A stretch of DNA of 64,000 nt, taken from positions 536,492 through 600,491 of the forward strand of contig WBMV01007727.1 of assembly GCA_013396655.1 (NCBI GenBank), in the 5' to 3' direction. The translations under genes and the position numbers were made by a program. Below are positions 36,830 to 49,300 of the stretch, piece by piece. The notes beneath the pieces are model-generated. The model was not told the DNA's origin, searched no databases, and saw only the letters and a list, made by a program, of their open reading frames with translations. The DNA is from Campylorhamphus procurvoides (taxonomy: Eukaryota; Chordata; Aves; Passeriformes; Dendrocolaptidae). Numbering within the stretch: the stretch's first letter is position 1; every line of letters starts with the position of its first letter.

Positions 36830-38572
36830 ATTAAGGATAAAATAGTGAAATCAAAGCTCCTGTATACCCTTGGAAGTCTGTTAGAGAAAATTATACTAAT
36901 TTAATTAATTTTTCCAAATGACAAATTTTATGATTATATGGGCTTTGGTTCAGTATTGTAGAGCAGTGAACAGGCCCATGATTTTCTGTATTCCATAGAG
37001 ATTAATTCACAGGCAGCATCTGTACCAGAATAAACCAGGTATTTCCTTTTGAAAGAGAAAATGGGAACTGCTGGAGCCTACCTAGCACAAGACTTTAGAG
37101 ATTAGAGTGGAAACTGCTCTGCACCATTGCACTTGGGGAACTCAGAACACAATCTGATTACTGATACAAAGGTAGCGTGATAGTGATGTTGATACACATG
37201 ACAGTGTGGGTAGAAGACAGGAGAGTCTAAATGCTAGAAGCTTCTTCAACCAGGAAAGAACTGAGATATGCTGGTGATAAGGAATATGCTTCCTTGGCCT
37301 GATAGCTGACTATTACTTTAACTCAGTTATGTGTGTTGGAGAGCACATCAATATTTCATTGGAAACATATTCAAGCTCTTTTTCTGCATTTCCACTCCTT
37401 TGGATAATGTGTGCTCCCACTGTGCAGCTGAAGAAGGAGAGAGAAAGTAGTTCATGAGCACAGAGGGATAAGAAGGTACCACCTTCCACAGGTAGCAGAA
37501 TAAAAGTAGATCTGACAGAGAAAGAAAACAAGAAAAATCAATGCTATTATGTGTTTAATTCAGCACATCACTTCATACTAGACCAGGCCCAAGAGAAAAC
37601 GAGGAATGAAGTATTTGAATTAGATAATAACAGGATGGTATAAAACCATTTACTGTGACAGAATTTGTAGTAGCACTAATACTTTCCTTTGTAAATTAGT
37701 ATTTAATTAAACTAGAGTGTGAATAGGTATGTTTGATCTTGACCATCCAAAATAAAAAGAAAAAAAATGGCATTTTTTAAAATAAAAAAGAATTTACAGT
37801 TTTTGCTTAGGCACTGTGGTTTGGCTTTCCAAATACTTGAAATTTTATTATGACATTCAGAGATAAAGACTTGTCATGAGCTGTCAGGCTTCATGTATAG
37901 CCTTAATTTCACAGGACTTTAATGATCTCAATACTGGTAATCTACAAATAAAAAAAAATAAATTAACATTTCTTAATAATTTGCAAAAAGAAAATTAATA
38001 GAACTCAATTATTTCTTTAAAAAATAAGTTTGGTCCAAATCCGTCACTGAGGAGCTTCATTATTAGTTATTTTTATTATTAATATTTTCCTCCAGCTTTC
38101 CAAAATTTCAGTTTCCTCAATAACTTCTGATCGAAATTTTTACCATCAAGGAAGTTGCAAGAATAGATAAGGAAGAAGTACAAATCCACTAAGCTTAGCA
38201 TCCAGCACTACATGTTTACTACATTATTAGCAAACATAAAAAGAGTTAATTCTTTCTTTTTTTTAAGTCCATCTGGCACTTCTGCATCTGCTGCTATCAA
38301 ACAGATTTTCCAGTTTCAACAAAGAATCCATTAAAAAGGAAAAAATCTTACGAATGCCTTAACCAAGTGAAAGTTTTAACTTTGTAGTTGTCATCCCTGT
38401 GGAACAGACTCATCCCATCCTGGACTGCAAAGACAAAGGCAGAGACAGATCTAAGCACTGTGTAGGGTGAAATTCAGATCACTGGGCCAAGAGACTTATT
38501 TTCACAGATGTTTTTGCTGCTTCCCTGGCAATTTGAATTACCTGGGCTTGAACTTAAAGCAGTACCTAATGG
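36830..38572. other. Unique AT-rich non-coding DNA
   Basis: No gene or repeat family is recognised. The segment at about 37930-38170 is very AT-rich with several TAAT-type homeodomain-like cores and no microsatellite structure, which is compatible with either neutral DNA or a conserved non-coding element. Confidence 0.55.
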
Positions 38573-38812
38573 TAGAATCACAGAAGGGTTTGGGATGGAA
38601 GAAACATTGACGATCATTCCACCCCCTGCCATGGGCAGGGACACCTTCCACCAGCCCAGGTTGCTCCAAGCCTGGTCCAGCCTGGCCTTGGACACTTCCA
38701 GGCATCCAGTGGCATCCACAACTTCTCTGCCCAACTTGTGCCAGGGCTTGCCCACCCTCACAGGGAAGAATTTCTTCCTCATATTTTCCCAGTATCTAAT
38801 CTAAATCTATCC
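38573..38812 (-). mobile_element. CR1 LINE 3' end, minus strand
   Basis: The left edge is the 3' terminus ('tagaatcacagaa', then 'tttgggatggaagaaacatt'). It is followed by 'cccctgccatgggcagggac', 'accttccaccagcccaggtt', 'ggccttggacacttccagg', 'aacttctctgcccaacttg' and 'gaagaatttcttcctcat', ending near 'agtatctaatctaaatct'. The 'cctttccaacc' terminal block is partly degraded. Overlapping frames of about 100 codons on both strands are repeat-derived. Confidence 0.95.
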
Positions 38813-39676
38813 AATGAAAGACTGGTACCTATCCAGAACAATGTGATGTCTGAGATTTTTACCATTCAGGTGGAATCAGGTATTTCTGATTAATATTTAG
38901 GAATTTAGAAAAAAGATCAAACTGCACCACACAAAGAAATATAATAAGCACATAAATTCAGTTTCACTCAGATAATTAAAGCTGCATGAATGAAGTAATC
39001 AAATAAAGGTCATAATATAGATTAAATTCATAAATCAATGTTTTTTAAACTGTTCATTCATCAGAATATTAAAGAAATTGCTACATTAAATTTTCATTTA
39101 AATACTATAAGAATTGTTCATTTTTTAGCCTTTTCTTGGCATTATTTAGAGTCCTCGGCTTCAAGAGACTCAGAGTTCATTCTGTCCTAGTTGGTGTCTT
39201 CACAATTAGGGGTCAGATGCAAATAAATAAATATATAAAAATAAAATATTTAGAGGTCTAATGCAGTTTGGAAGTCTGTGCCTAAAAGAACAATTAGAAA
39301 AAATTGGTCTTCAGCCATGTAAAGTGACTTGATGCCTTGAGATTTTCCTTGTCCTGAGGAAGAAGATGAGTAGATGTGGGATGCTTTTACCAAAAGGTTT
39401 GGCTGTCTGTGTACCACATTGTCTGTTGATGTAACACATCAATAACACACACTCATTGTCAGCTACATCCAATGAATATATTGTATATACAGACGAGCAA
39501 TACTCTGTACAAGGTCAAGACTGACAGCTTAAAATGATTTCCTGTCCTTTAACATTTATGTCAGCTAAATGGAAATGGATAACTGGCTTCTGATTTCTAA
39601 ATTAATAGTGGTGTCACTTCACTTTTCCACAAAGATGCTTCCTAAAATTTCAGACCGAAAAATTTTGTGTGTATAC

Positions 39677-39697
39677 ATATATATATATATATATATA
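39677..39697. repeat. (AT)10 microsatellite
   Basis: Twenty-one bases of strictly alternating A and T follow 'gtgtatac'. It is the longest dinucleotide run in the window. Confidence 0.95.
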
Positions 39698-39954
39698 GGT
39701 TATGACACCCTTGGTTTGAAAGGAAAGAATTCCACAACTTTTAGATTAATTTAGTCCTGCTCAAGCAAAGAGTTATTGGATTTAAGTGAAGAGGACATTA
39801 TCTCTGTTGAAGGTGTGACATGTTAGCAAAAGGATTGAGAAATTCACAGAATGAAAAAATAGGTGAAGGAAGAAACATTTTGTTATAATATTCTTTGTGA
39901 CCCATGTACCTTTCAAAATATAGTAGTTTATATTTGCCTTAAACTGTGAAAACT

Positions 39955-39980
39955 GGGGAAAAGATGAGGGGGTGGGTGGG
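39955..39980 (+). other. G-rich tract with possible G-quadruplex
   Basis: Four G-runs (4, 5, 3 and 3 bases) are separated by loops of 9, 1 and 1 bases. The first loop is slightly longer than the usual limit of 7. It is one of few G-clusters in AT-rich DNA. No promoter context is visible. Confidence 0.4.
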
Positions 39981-40904
39981 ATCTGCACATTTTTGTTCTG
40001 TGAGTTCAACCCTGTTTTTCACTTTGTGTATATTTCTTGTATTTGATTGGGGTTTATTTCACATTCTTTCGAAATCAGGCTTAAAGACCTGATGTTTCTT
40101 TTTAAAAAGGTTGACAATAGATTTCGGAAAAAAAAAAGGAAACATGAAAAGGATGAATTTTGCCTCTTATTTTCAACTAATTCTTTCTCATACAAAGAAC
40201 CCTAAAACCCAGATAAACACAAGAATGGTGAATTAGCTAATGAAGTCCTTTATTTGCACATTTGGCTTTTTTTAGTAAGTCTTTTTTAGTATCTGAAGGT
40301 TCCATTCATTTGCTATTAAAATTCTCACAGGCCAAGCAAATTTCATTTGCAAACTCTACTTATCTCATTCATTTCATTTTTTAATACATAGAAGAAATAG
40401 TTGCAGTATTTAAGGGAACACCACATTTTCTGCAGTGAGCTGTTTGATGTTTGTATATTGCTGGCAAAATAACACAAGTCTGTTACTTGATGTTATAATT
40501 TTTCTTAAACCCTGGAAACGTGGTTCATGGATTGAAAACTCATTTGAATAAAGAAAGAATCCTTGCTTAGAAATGAGACTGTCAATCCCTTCCACAGCAC
40601 CAGCTCCCAAATCTGTGTGGGTCGTGGGGATAATGGAAAGATCCTGCTTAAATGCTTAGTGCCAGCAGAAACAAAATGCACCCAGGCTAAGCCATTATTA
40701 AGATATAAATAGGCTTGTAAACAATTTAATTGCATAAAAGAGTTGGTTTCCTTGGGACTACAGCAATTTGCATAATGAACAGCAGCAGTGGCCCTTCAAT
40801 ATTCTGACATCAAGTGAGATTGTCAACTTTTGCAAATCTAGGCAACATTTGTTTGCAGTCGTACATTCAGGGAAGGAGCTCTGAGAAGGGAAAAAGTGTG
40901 GGTT

Positions 40905-40916
40905 TGTGTGTGTGTG
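40905..40916. repeat. (TG)6 run
   Basis: A short dinucleotide run lies next to a purine-rich 'gagagggggg' segment. Confidence 0.85.
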
Positions 40917-41303
40917 AGAGGGGGGAATTTTTCTACACATTTGTTTTTAGAATCAGCCAACCCAGTCTTTTTTATAAGCACTGGTAAATGACACACGTTT
41001 CTTTCAAATAAATCTTGATAAGAATTATTATCTCTCATATTAAAACTCAGTTTTCATAAAGAACTTCCCAATCTACCATGTCTATTTTCTGTTCAGCCAC
41101 ACCTCAGGCTTAGACCTGAAGGTTTTCCTTTTTATAACCATCATCACCTGAAGACCCTATTTCATTTACAGGTGCAAGAGGGAGTTTATCTTGTTCAAGG
41201 GAACTGATATTATCCCAACTTTAGTTGTCTAAACATAGATGTCTAGCACCATTTTGGATAATCCAAGGACAATCAAGACATCTGAATGAGCCTTGAAGAC
41301 AGA

Positions 41304-41460
41304 GCCAAAGGATTGGAAGGGACCTCAGGAGTTGTGTAGGTTGATCCCCTTGCTCAAAATAAGGTCAGCCACGAACCCAGATCAGGTTTAAAGCTTTATC
41401 CAGTCTGACCTTGAAAACCTCAGAAGATGTAGATCCCATAACCTCTCTGGGAACCTGTAA
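41304..41460 (-). mobile_element. Old CR1 LINE fragment, minus strand
   Basis: It keeps the order of CR1 minus-strand blocks but is diverged: 'ggattggaagggacctcagg' (3' end), 'ttgatccccttgctcaa', 'aggtcagcca', 'tccagtctgaccttgaaaac' and 'ataacctctctggga'. The terminal octamers are gone. The 'gggacctcagg' variant and long spacer segments suggest an older subfamily than the copies at 17.3, 30.6 and 36.5 kb. Confidence 0.82.
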
Positions 41461-44400
41461 TTCATCTTTCATCAACAGACTTGTCTGCAAAGTTTACATG
41501 TCCCAGATGATAGAAATTTGTATAATCTTAGTCTAATTTCATGTAATGCTGGCAATAAATAGGAAAAAAAATCATCTTAAGAATAAAAAAAATAATCAAT
41601 CTCCGTATTAGATTTGTAAAACCACAGTGGCACCAATAAGCACAATATATTGATATAACACTTTATAAGTTTAGTTTTCAAATAAGGTTGAAAAATAAGC
41701 ATGGTGTGCTCCTAAATTTGCGGGAATTTTTGTTTCTTTGGTATGGTTTGGTTATAGTGAGTTATTTTCTTTTTAATCCCAGAATTAGAATGGATTAATA
41801 AAAGACTCCATCAAGGTAAGATCCTTTACAAATAAAAATATTCCCAGGACTTGGAACCTTTTTTTGACAGTACTTTAATGTGAATCACTGTGCAAAAGTC
41901 CACACTTTGACTAACCAGAATTCTTTGCCCTGAGATTCAGGATGCAGCAATAGAATTGTAATAAATTAGAATATTTACTCTATATAATATTTTGTCTACT
42001 CTTTGAACATCACTGTGAACACTGAATTCCTATATTCCTATCAAAGCATGTCTGTTGGCTGACTGGCAGAAAGGGGGTTTTGGGGAGGATTAAGGATAAA
42101 CCCTTTTCAAATATATTTTTAGAAGCAACCTTGGGAAACTCATCCATGAAAAAAAGACATTTGAGCTGTTAAAAAGACACCCTCTCAGCCAATACTTCTG
42201 GCTACCTCTTTTCCATCAGTTTTCTTTTTCTTCAGAAATATTAATTCTGCTTTTACTCTTTTTTATGTGAACAGAAAGAGTGAAAAATGGTTGATTTAGG
42301 GTTTTTGTCCTGTTCCTTTAATGGGTCTTAAAGCTCAATGTGGACAATGTTTAGCAAATGTAGTAAATACTGAACTGATGTTACCTGGATGCCAAGGGTT
42401 GAAATCTTTCCCAGAATACGTAAAATATGGTACACATACAATAATTTTGGGAGTTTTTAGGTCATAAGCAGTTTCAAGGACTTAAGGGTGATGACTGTAT
42501 TAACACAGCAGATTTCAATTTCACTGCTGTCGTGATTTATTTTATTCAATTTCTCCGAATGAATAATGTCATTAACACTGATTTCTTCCAAAGGAGCAGC
42601 ACAAACATATTAACTAAACTAATTTTGAATCTTTCCCTTGCTACTGTCAGCCAGTGCTCTTGGTTAAACACCTTGGAAGATTATTTCCCGGGCAGAAAAA
42701 GAATGAGAAATGCTATTCTGAATAAAATTATGTTGCACACAATGTTTCTGAAGGATTATAAAATTCACATTCACAATAGTGTCAGTTTACTTCTTGTATT
42801 TTCATTACCTTTCTCTATTTTGATTTATTCATAGTGGCATTGGAGGGAGATTTAAGATTTTTATTTCTATGTGGCTCCAGAAAGTTAAATAACTACTTTT
42901 TCAGCTTTCAGAAAATTATTGCCTAACTCCATAGTCTTCTTAAATAAGAATTATTCATTAATATGAAACTGCTTTGCTCATACAAGCAAGGTTCATGAGG
43001 TTAAAGGTTCACACTGCAGTGCTGTGCCACTCTCTGGTTGCAGCTGAATTCCATGTGGAAAGTACTGCTTTAATCTGTCCCCGGCTGCTCTTTGCTGTGT
43101 CAGAAATGGACCCAGCAACAACCCCCCAAAAAATGCTGAATCCTGTGTATGAGCTTGAGAGATGGAAGATAATGAATACCTGTTTGTCTCAGGTTCAAAG
43201 TCTGCCTTTGTAGGTGGCAGGTTCCTTTCCCTTCTGTCCCATTAAAGAACTTAAGGTCATTCATTATTTTTCTGATGGACTTGCCCAGGATAATGATGTT
43301 GATGATGATGTTAGAAGTCTTTTATGGAAGAGATTAACAGCATTCCTGCCGGTTCTTCAAGATGCAGAAGATGGGCTTTTGCAAGGAGATAATGTCATTC
43401 TGTGAGCAATTTTATCTTCTCAGTTCTCAGCCTTAATTATGGAATCCACCTTTGGTGTAAGTCTGCTGCTTTACATAAGCAGTAAATTAAGTCAAATTTT
43501 AAACAGTAGTTTCTATTGAAAATAAAATACTACATTCTATAGTATAAATGAAATACTGTCCTCATCAAAATATGCAAGAGATCACTTTGAACAGAAAAAC
43601 TATTTTCAGCCTGGTTAAAGACTAGTAAAGGTGATTTTGTTGAATTTTAAATTATTCCTTTTCTGCTTACCTCCATTTAAGAAGTGTTTCTGTAATTACC
43701 ACTTAGTAACAATTGTTAAATGAAGGGGAAAGAAAATGGTTTAACTACATCTCTGATTTTTTTATAATAATAAAGCTATTTAAGAAGAAAATTTATATAT
43801 CCTCTTTCTTGAAGGAAAAATGTATTGAAATACACCTTATGAATGTGTTGCAGTGATAAAAATAGGACCTCATTATTATATATGAAGTTACATGAAAACT
43901 GTCTGCAGAACAAAATAAAATGAGATTAATATGACAACTTTTAATTTTTCTGTGTAGGATTAAGACTTTATGAATAGGTTTTTATGGATGTTGAATTTGG
44001 CCATTCAACAGGGCTGAACATCTTGATAACACATTGCCCTCTGTAGGACTGAATGGAGACTCAGTCCAATGAGATATGTAATGGTGAGGGGTCCAGTAAT
44101 TCATAGGAATAGCTGCTAAATCCATTCCTAAATTTCTGTGCACTTCACAGAACCAGATCTAATGTTTTCTATTGATCTGAGTCCTGTAAAGTTTTGAGCT
44201 GTGTTATAAAAAAGCAAGTAGAATCTTTGATGACTGTGGGAAGGTTTGTTTTTTTTTTCTCAAAATCATACCCTTATTTTTGTGCCTACAATTTTCCTTA
44301 TCAAAGTTAACATTTTTCGTAGGTACAAACACAGCTCAAAATTGACAGTTGTGTTGTGAGTGGTGGAGATGGAGGGACGAGAATTCATAGCAAGAGATAT

Positions 44401-46126
44401 TTTCTCTTTGGTGTTTACCAATTAAGTTTAGATTTTGGCTTTGCTTGAATTTCTGGGAAAGGCACTTTAAAAAATATTGCTTTTCCTAGCATTGTGCTGC
44501 TTTTTCTATCATAACCTTTCATTGTGGTTTTCATTTTCTAGGTGAGTTATATATTTGGAGATTTTGGTGTCTGCTGAACATTCACAACACCCACTGAAGG
44601 AAAAGTGAGCACAGAAAAGGTCAAACCTCTGACAAGAGGGGCTGAAGGAGCCTCAAGTGTTGATTAAAGATACAAAAGCTCCTCTGAGGTCCTGATTTTG
44701 TCACTACAAGTTGATTATTGATGTAAGGCACCAATTTTAGTGGACACCAATTGCAGGGGTACTGCTCTGTGAAGAACTTTTAACCTTAGAAAAACTCTTA
44801 TGAGATAAAAACAGATTTATATCTTGGATAGTTTTAAGACTGATGGTACTAATGAAAGAATAATATTGATATTAATATTTGCAGTAATAGCAAAGCTATT
44901 TTTTTTTGTTTCTGTGAGGTTACAAGTGCAATGCTCTTAATTTGTAATCAAAATAAAGAGTTAAAGGAAAGACTCTTCTCACAGAGTAACAAAAGCTTTA
45001 GGAATACAGAAACTCTGAGAACCTGACATATTGCTAAGGGATATTTAATTAATATATGAAAGAAAATTGAGGGGGGGAGGGGGATAGCAACATCATGAGT
45101 AAGTTACCAAGGAAACTAGTACAAACCTAACTCCACAATTTTAGCCTTCAGTGTTTGGAGATGCAAACACATACATACACTCTTAATTTTAATGTCTGAA
45201 GGTATTTTTGCACTCTGCCAAAAGCTAGGGACTTCACGGATTGATTTCATATTGAATAAAATCAATTTATTTTGCTTGAAATGCACTTCTGGCATTATAT
45301 TAAACTCCATCAATGTGAATTCATTAGATTGGATAAATGGACCAGTCAGCTGTTTCACTAAAGTTTGTAATCTTTTATTTCTTTATAGTCAATGCAAACA
45401 CCACAAAAAATAGTTTTCTTCATGGTTGTATCTTCAATATAAAAGTACACTGGTAACCAATGGAAAGTCCTAGTGTCTCTGCAGCAGAGTGACACAACAG
45501 ATATTGCATTCCTACAGCTGAACTCTCCTGAAACAGTAACTGCACTCGAGGAATTTTACCCAGGAATTGTTTGATGGCATCCTTGAGACAAGGGATAAAA
45601 CCATGTCATAAGTAAGGTAAGATCATGACAAGAAGAAAGGTAGAACATTTCATAGGTCCATGTCCTTGCACTAATTTATTTGTACAAATGTACCCTTCGT
45701 TGTAAGCCCAGGCAACATTTAGCTCTCATTTAAGCACAGTACTGTTTGGCCACCAATTCTGGCGATCCTTGATGTAAAACAATAGCTTGGAAAAAGCCCT
45801 CAGTGCTTGGAGAGATATTTGTGAAATGCTCGACATCATCATGTCAAAACCAGCCATAGACTCCAGCTTCCCAAAGGTGAGGGGAAAGCACTTCTATGCC
45901 ATGTTATAGTGGTGTCTAAGCAAAAGAAAAGTAAAATAAAATGAAAGACATCAGGTGGAAGGAGGAGCTGAAATTAGAAGGGAAACCTCATATACTTATT
46001 CCCAGAAGGGAGTCAGTGTACGAAGGGAATGAAAAAAAAACAAACACTGAAAAGAAATCCTGGACAGATGGATTGAGGGTGCTGTGGGAACAGAAAGAAC
46101 TGGTAACATTTTTCATAGGACTATCA
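41461..46126. other. Unique AT-rich non-coding DNA
   Basis: No gene is supported. At 42974-43405 two plus-strand frames (79 and 63 codons) lie in the same phase with one TAG between them. The second contains an Asp-rich segment from a GATGTT/GATGAT run near 43290-43312. Neither is recognisable and both start codons are weak (the second is GTG), so this is not called a gene. A poly-G/purine tract lies at 45069-45084. Confidence 0.55.
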
Positions 46127-46205
46127 AATCATAGAATAACAGAATTGTTTGGTTTGGAAGGGACCTTAAAGACCATCTAGTCCAACCCCAGCCCACCCTT
46201 TCTCC
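46127..46205 (-). mobile_element. Short CR1 LINE 3' end, minus strand
   Basis: Only the last 75-80 bp of the element are present: 'aatcatagaataacagaatt' (terminal units), 'tggtttggaagggacctt', 'aaagaccatctagtccaacc' and 'ccagcccaccc'. This is a strongly 5'-truncated insertion. Its terminal 65 bp are well preserved. Confidence 0.93.
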
Positions 46206-46220
46206 AATGCATAGAAGCAG

Positions 46221-46350
46221 TGCACTGTGAGGAAGATATCCTGGTGAAGTTCATCCTTGGGCCATCTTTGTGCTTTTTGATGGTGTTAGGATGCATTTTG
46301 CAGAAGATACCCTGATGAAGTTCATCCTTGGGCTGTATCCATGCTTTTCA
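46221..46350. repeat. Imperfect tandem duplication, about 60-bp units at 71-bp spacing
   Basis: The segment starting at 46221 recurs at 46292. A 16-base core 'gaagttcatccttggg' is identical at 46246 and 46317, and flanking bases such as 'gaagata.cctg.t' also match. Overall identity is roughly three quarters. It directly follows the CR1 end at 46205. It is not a family I recognise. Confidence 0.85.
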
Positions 46351-49300
46351 ACTTCATGCAGTTGTCTTCTAAATGTTGATTTGCTCCTTTAGTTTTTGCA
46401 GCTCGTTCACACAGAAGACCATTAACCTGGACTCACAAATTTCAAACACTGTTTCACACCTATTTTTAACTCTCCCAGATGTGAATATGATGGCACAGTC
46501 AGTGTAAGTACAGATACAGATGTTCTCCCCACTGTGAAAGTCAACACTCATGCCCTCATACCAGTGTATAATCATCTTACAAGTGAGTACTCAGAGTTCT
46601 TAAAAATATGTACCATGGCTAAAACACCAAGTTCAGCTTAATGAGGCCTTCTCAAAGAAAATATGGGCCACATTTAGGATCAATGTAACCTTTAAAAAAG
46701 CCACTGCTTTCCATCTGAAGTCCCACTAACCTGGAGTACCAACCAGATCAAATCATATCTTTTTACCTTTATCATGTAGAAGGAAATACACCTCATGCAG
46801 GTACATCCTTCCAACATAGAGCAGAAGCCTAAAAGTGAGTGTAAAAATGTGTTTTGCCACTGCTTTATACCACTCTTTTACTCAAAGAATTGTGTCAGAA
46901 GTTTTAACATTGATATGAGGTCTGATTTTATTTTCCCCCAGCTCTTCTCTGCAGTATATCATCAAGTCATGTTTGTCTATCACCTTTTCTCAAATTCTCT
47001 TCCACCGCAGTACTCCATCCTTGGCAAGAAGATGCACTTTTCACATCTTTTTTTATTGCCTTAGAAAACCAGCTAAGACATTTTCACTGTCAGCTGCTTA
47101 TTTGCAGCATTTTCCCCTTTGTAGTATAGACAGAACACATCAAGTGGAGAGATACAATGTGAAAACCTAAGTAATAAAGAGACAAGACAGACCTTCAGAT
47201 GCACTGCTTGATATTTATGACATAGACAAGGATATAAAAAGTCTCTAGAAAGATAAATGGCTAGTTTTTCCTAAGTGCTGTGTACTGCCCTGAAATTGTT
47301 GCAGTGTTTGTTTTACATCATTAAATATTATTGTCCAGTTATTAAATTCTGAAATGCAATCCATTAAAAATTAATTTATTAGCCTATGGCAAAGAAATCA
47401 AGTTATGGTGTGGCTCCGAAGAATAGAGACTCTGGCAATAACTAATTCATTAACAGTAAAACAACTTTCTCCAGTTGCTGCTAAAAGCTGATTGGTATTT
47501 AACAATGGTGGCACAGGAGTTCCCAATCCAGGATTTCCTCATTCAAAAAGTAACAGGAATGAATTCAGACACATTTTTAACATAGTAAGTGCAATATGTT
47601 ATTCTCTGGATACTAAACTGACCTCCCTGTCTTTCGTTAGGTCAGAACATCAAGCCAAGTGATTCAAGTGATCCACAGATTTAGAACCACCATTCAAGGT
47701 AGATATCCTTTATTTTATATTTATAGTCATGAATATCATTTCAAGGGTCAGAAGAACATCCTGTGGATCTATTTATGGTCTTAAAGAAGAATTCCTAGGA
47801 ATAGTTTAAGTGTACGCTCCACACAATGGCCACAAGTTGAAGGTTGTCATTTAAATACTTTTTTGACAAAAATCTGCTCTGATTTATTAATTTACTAATG
47901 TGACAAATCTGATTCATTAATTTGCATTTAGCCACTATGAGGCATTAGCAAATCACTAGGGGATTAAAACATCTTTCTCTATAAATGCAACTCAATGTTC
48001 TTCTTTTTTCTTAGACTTTCTGATTTTTTTTTAGTTTATCAGATTTATTGTTCAGAATTAAAACTTTATGGATTCCCTAATTACTTGAAAAAATTAATCA
48101 GAAATTACTTTCATTGCCCAGTGCATATTTATTTGTTTAGAATGTGGTTTAGAATGTAGAAAAAATTCCTTGCACATTAAGCAAAAAAATGACAAATAAG
48201 TAGTTATCAGCTTATACAGGACTGAAGGGAAAGAGGAACAGACAGCAGCTTTCCACAAGAAAAAGTACAGGTTTCAAGATGACAGATCTATAAATACTTT
48301 CATTATTTTATACCTGACCTTTTTTTTCTTCTTTTATTTTAATTTTTTTTTCAAATTTGATTTCAAAATAATAACCCCTAATCAAATACTCCTAATACCT
48401 TTCTGAGAAGTCATGAAGTTAATGGGAGACAGTGGTAAAACATATTCCTTCTCTTCTATAAGAAAGCTCTTCTCAGACTCTCTCCCCGCTGTGTAAGCAA
48501 ACCTTACTGCAAAAATAAAATACAGGTGAAAATGTTCTGAGTGAAAAACTCAGCACAAGCAGCAGTGAAAAGCTGCAACATTCAGGCCTAAGAAATGGGC
48601 TTCTGGTAGGTCAAAGTCTAAAATGTGGGTCTTTAATACATGGAAATACAAGATCTTTTGAATTGTAATTAAAACTCGGATTCCAAGCTTGTAACAGAAA
48701 TACACACATTAGAACAAATAAACTTGTAATAAGATATTAAATTAAAAAAAAATTGTTTAATCCTATCCCAAAGTATATTACTGTGTATCCCTTACCTATA
48801 TAAATTCAATTTACTAGTAACCAAAGAACTGCATTAACTTTAAAATTACTTTAAAAATTGTACTGGAGTGGTCTTATCTCGGAGGATCTTCCTGCTTGGG
48901 AGGGAAACTAGATTTTTGTCAGTCTGCAAACAGACACACCTGCAGAGGAACTCAGGATGATCTGTACCAGCTCTTGAGCTGATAAAGGTTTGAGAAATCA
49001 TGACATTGATAGAAAATCAACATCATTAGATCATACAAGACTGACAGTTTTAAAACTCTCAGATTAGGCTGGTATTCCTATTTTGTTGGAATTTTAGTCT
49101 TTTTAATACAGAATAAAAAACCCTAAATTTTGGAATCTTAGTTTCTGTATTTGCACCATAAACCCATGACACTTTTTTCAGATATCAGTGTGATTTCTTG
49201 AAGCCAAACTTATGGAATACTCTATTGTCTTAATAAAAATAATTCTAGAGAACCTATGTCTTACTTTTTTCTGATAAGCAACATTCAAGTAAGGTAAGGC

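Larger units (their letters stand above)
38813..41303. other. Unique AT-rich non-coding DNA
   Basis: No gene is recognised. The interval holds an AT microsatellite, a G-rich tract and a short TG run, listed separately. Frames of up to 76 codons have no features. Confidence 0.65.

Noticed and set aside
36471..36845. 124-codon plus-strand frame and its 94-codon antisense partner
   Set aside because: Both translate the CR1 3' region, which is non-coding in the element; similar frames recur at 30.6 and 38.5 kb for the same reason.
42974..43405. Two in-phase frames separated by one TAG, suggesting a pseudogene or stop readthrough
   Set aside because: No similarity to a known protein is recognised, the second frame starts with GTG, and 142 codons with one stop is within chance for this composition.
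45069..45084. G7-A-G5 run as a G-quadruplex
   Set aside because: It does not provide four clearly separated G-runs with loops; it is listed only as a purine tract.
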